Shown here one piece after another: positions 6,401 to 6,927 of a stretch of 6,927 nt of DNA (positions are counted from its first letter, which is position 1; the number at the start of each line of letters is the position of its first letter). The stretch spans positions 1 through 6,927 of the forward strand of contig SXMA01000121.1 in the NCBI GenBank assembly GCA_005777515.1, read 5' to 3'. Position numbers and translations under genes: made by a program. The stretch comes from Actinomycetota bacterium. GTDB lineage: Bacteria; Actinomycetota; Actinomycetes; Nanopelagicales; Nanopelagicaceae. Under the pieces are notes generated by a model. That model made no database searches, was not told where the DNA came from, and saw only the letters and a program-made list of their open reading frames with translations.

Positions 6401-6927
6401 CTTTCCTATGAGCGAGAAATGCTGGGTCTATATGTTTCAGATCATCCACTTCTTGGAGTGGAGCATGTTCTAAGAAGCGCAACGGATACATCAATTAGCC
6501 AGATTTTAGATGAAGGGGTAGTTCACGATCAGATAATCACTATCGCAGGCCTAATCACAGGGGTTCAACGAAAAGTTAGTCGGCAAGGACAATCTTGGGC
6601 AATTGTCACGGTCGAAGATCTTGAAGGCGCTATCGATGTGCGCTTCTTCTCATCTACCTATCAAACCCATGCTCTAAATTTGATTGAAGATCGGATCGTA
6701 ATTATTCGTGGAAGAATTGATAAGCGTGAAGAGACGCCGCAGATTACGGCTCTTGAGTTAAATCTTGCCGATATAAATCAAGCACCAATTGGTCCCTTTG
6801 TAATCAAACTTGAAGCCGAGCGCTGCACGCCTCCTGTTGTAGATCGAATGAAGGAAATATTGCGCTCACATCCTGGAACTAGAGAAGTTCATCTAAAAAT
6901 TGAGGGTGGCGCAAAGAACACAATTCT
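3494..6927 (+). CDS. dnaE: DNA polymerase III alpha subunit (DnaE1-type), C-terminus outside window
   Basis: This is the replicative DNA polymerase catalytic subunit. From the GTG at 3494 (VSQGFVHLHVHTEYSMLDG) the frame is open for 1144 codons with no frameshift; relatives are near 1180 residues, so only a short tail is missing. The N-terminal PHP domain keeps all nine metal ligands expected from mycobacterial DnaE1: H9, H11, D18, H43, E68, H100, C150, D218 and H220. The polymerase core has GPGRGSAAGSLVSYALGIT near 373-391, PDIDLDFDE with D414 and D416, and MDFLGLRNL with the third catalytic aspartate D578. QFDLF at 937-941 resembles the beta-clamp-binding motif of alpha subunits. An OB fold runs from about 1013 to 1105 (ITIAGLITGVQRKVS onwards). 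It starts 25 nt after the RluD-type gene; AGAGAG near 3473-3478 is a weak, distant Shine-Dalgarno. It probably belongs to the same transcription unit. Confidence 0.97.
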   Translation, partial: MSQGFVHLHVHTEYSMLDGAARIEKLAEEVARSGDGAIAMTDHGNVFGAFDFYKTMNSAGVKPIIGIEAYVAPESRFDKKRVKWAEGGEDDVSAGGAYTHMTLWAENNVGLANLFRLSSLASLEGFYYKPRMDRELLSQYSQGIIATTGCAAGEIQTRIRMGAYNEARAAAANYRDIFGADNYFVEIMDHDIEIERRVKDDLLKLSKELGLPLVATNDLHYTYADDAKHHEALLCIQSGTTLADPKRFRFEGKEYYLKDAATMRRIFKDLEIACDNTLAIAERCNIKMRENENLLPQFAVPKGESENSWLVKEAETGLLEKFRAKSMDEIAPQYQARLHFELDVMTKMGFAGYFLVVADLVAHAKREGIRVGPGRGSAAGSLVSYALGITGLDPIKHGLLFERFLNPDRISMPDIDLDFDERRRSEMIRYATNKYGDDRVAQIITYSTIKSKAAIKDAARVLGFPYALGERLTKALPPPIMGKDVSFHGVFDKDDDRYGEAQEFRNIYESDPDSKTIVDMARGLEGLKRQWSVHAAGVILSREPLIDVIPIHKRDVDGSIITQFDMGACEATGLLKMDFLGLRNLSVLDDCLENIKSNQAKTIVLESLELSDKKTFELLSKGETLGVFQLDSAPIRALLRSMAPDSFEDISAVIALYRPGPMGVNAHNDYADRKNKRKRIEPIHPELNAALDEILSDTYGLIVYQEQVMAIAQKLAGFSLGRADLLRKAMGKKNKEILDKEYVHFEEGMRNNGFSSISIEELWKTLIPFSDYAFNRAHSAGYGVLSFWTAYLKANYPTEYMAALLTSVRDDKDKSALYLNESRRMGIKVLPPDVNFSNAEYTPGGSDIRFGLTAIRNIGENVVASIVKNRSEKGKYTSFSDFLAKVDGTVCNKKTIESLVKAGAFDSLGHSRKGLMSIYLEAIDSVMEEKRAQAIGQFDLFGGANEVSANGISTLALEFSDQEWEKALLLSYEREMLGLYVSDHPLLGVEHVLRSATDTSISQILDEGVVHDQIITIAGLITGVQRKVSRQGQSWAIVTVEDLEGAIDVRFFSSTYQTHALNLIEDRIVIIRGRIDKREETPQITALELNLADINQAPIGPFVIKLEAERCTPPVVDRMKEILRSHPGTREVHLKIEGGAKNTI

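Noticed and set aside
1..6927. Mobile element, CRISPR array, tRNA/rRNA gene, phage or defence system
   Set aside because: No transposase or integrase frame, no spaced direct repeats and no tRNA-like cloverleaf were seen; the window is fully accounted for by core genes and one riboswitch leader.

Overview
This window looks like an ordinary core-chromosome segment of a low-GC actinobacterium. By eye the base composition is around the low-to-mid 40s % G+C. Three things point to Actinobacteria. The IleRS has the actinobacterial signature (a GTHH motif in place of HxGH, and a CPRCGTGLSDHELAQGYE block). A lysine-rich histone-like tail is fused to a DksA/TraR zinc-finger domain. The gene order ileS <-> DksA-like - lspA - rluD-like - dnaE resembles, from memory, the SCO2076-SCO2075-SCO2074-SCO2073...dnaE order of Streptomyces. 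A compact AT-leaning genome with this gene set suggests a streamlined freshwater lineage of the acI/Nanopelagicales kind, but that assignment is inference.

Layout: positions 1-965 (minus) hold the N-terminal 321 residues of isoleucyl-tRNA synthetase; its 3' end lies outside the window. Positions 966 to about 1170 (minus) are its leader, a translational T-box riboswitch with the canonical TGGTACCGCG core and an anti-Shine-Dalgarno/Shine-Dalgarno pair, preceded by a plausible promoter at 1173-1201. Transcribed the other way, 1233-2048 encodes a 271-residue histone-tail/DksA-like regulator. It is followed in a tight plus-strand run by lspA (2021-2539, overlapping by 28 nt), an S4-domain RluD-type pseudouridine synthase (2539-3468, overlapping by 1 nt) and, after 25 nt, dnaE (3494 to the window end, 1144 residues, missing only a short C-terminus).

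The genes are housekeeping: isoleucine charging, transcription/nucleoid control, lipoprotein signal-peptide removal, RNA modification and chromosome replication. The most notable points are the compact T-box that appears to control translation initiation of ileS, the altered GxHH active-site motif of that IleRS (a motif associated with mupirocin hyper-resistance), and the histone-tail/DksA fusion transcribed divergently from the T-box. I see no mobile element, CRISPR array, tRNA, rRNA or accessory system, and no evidence of a wholly new system.
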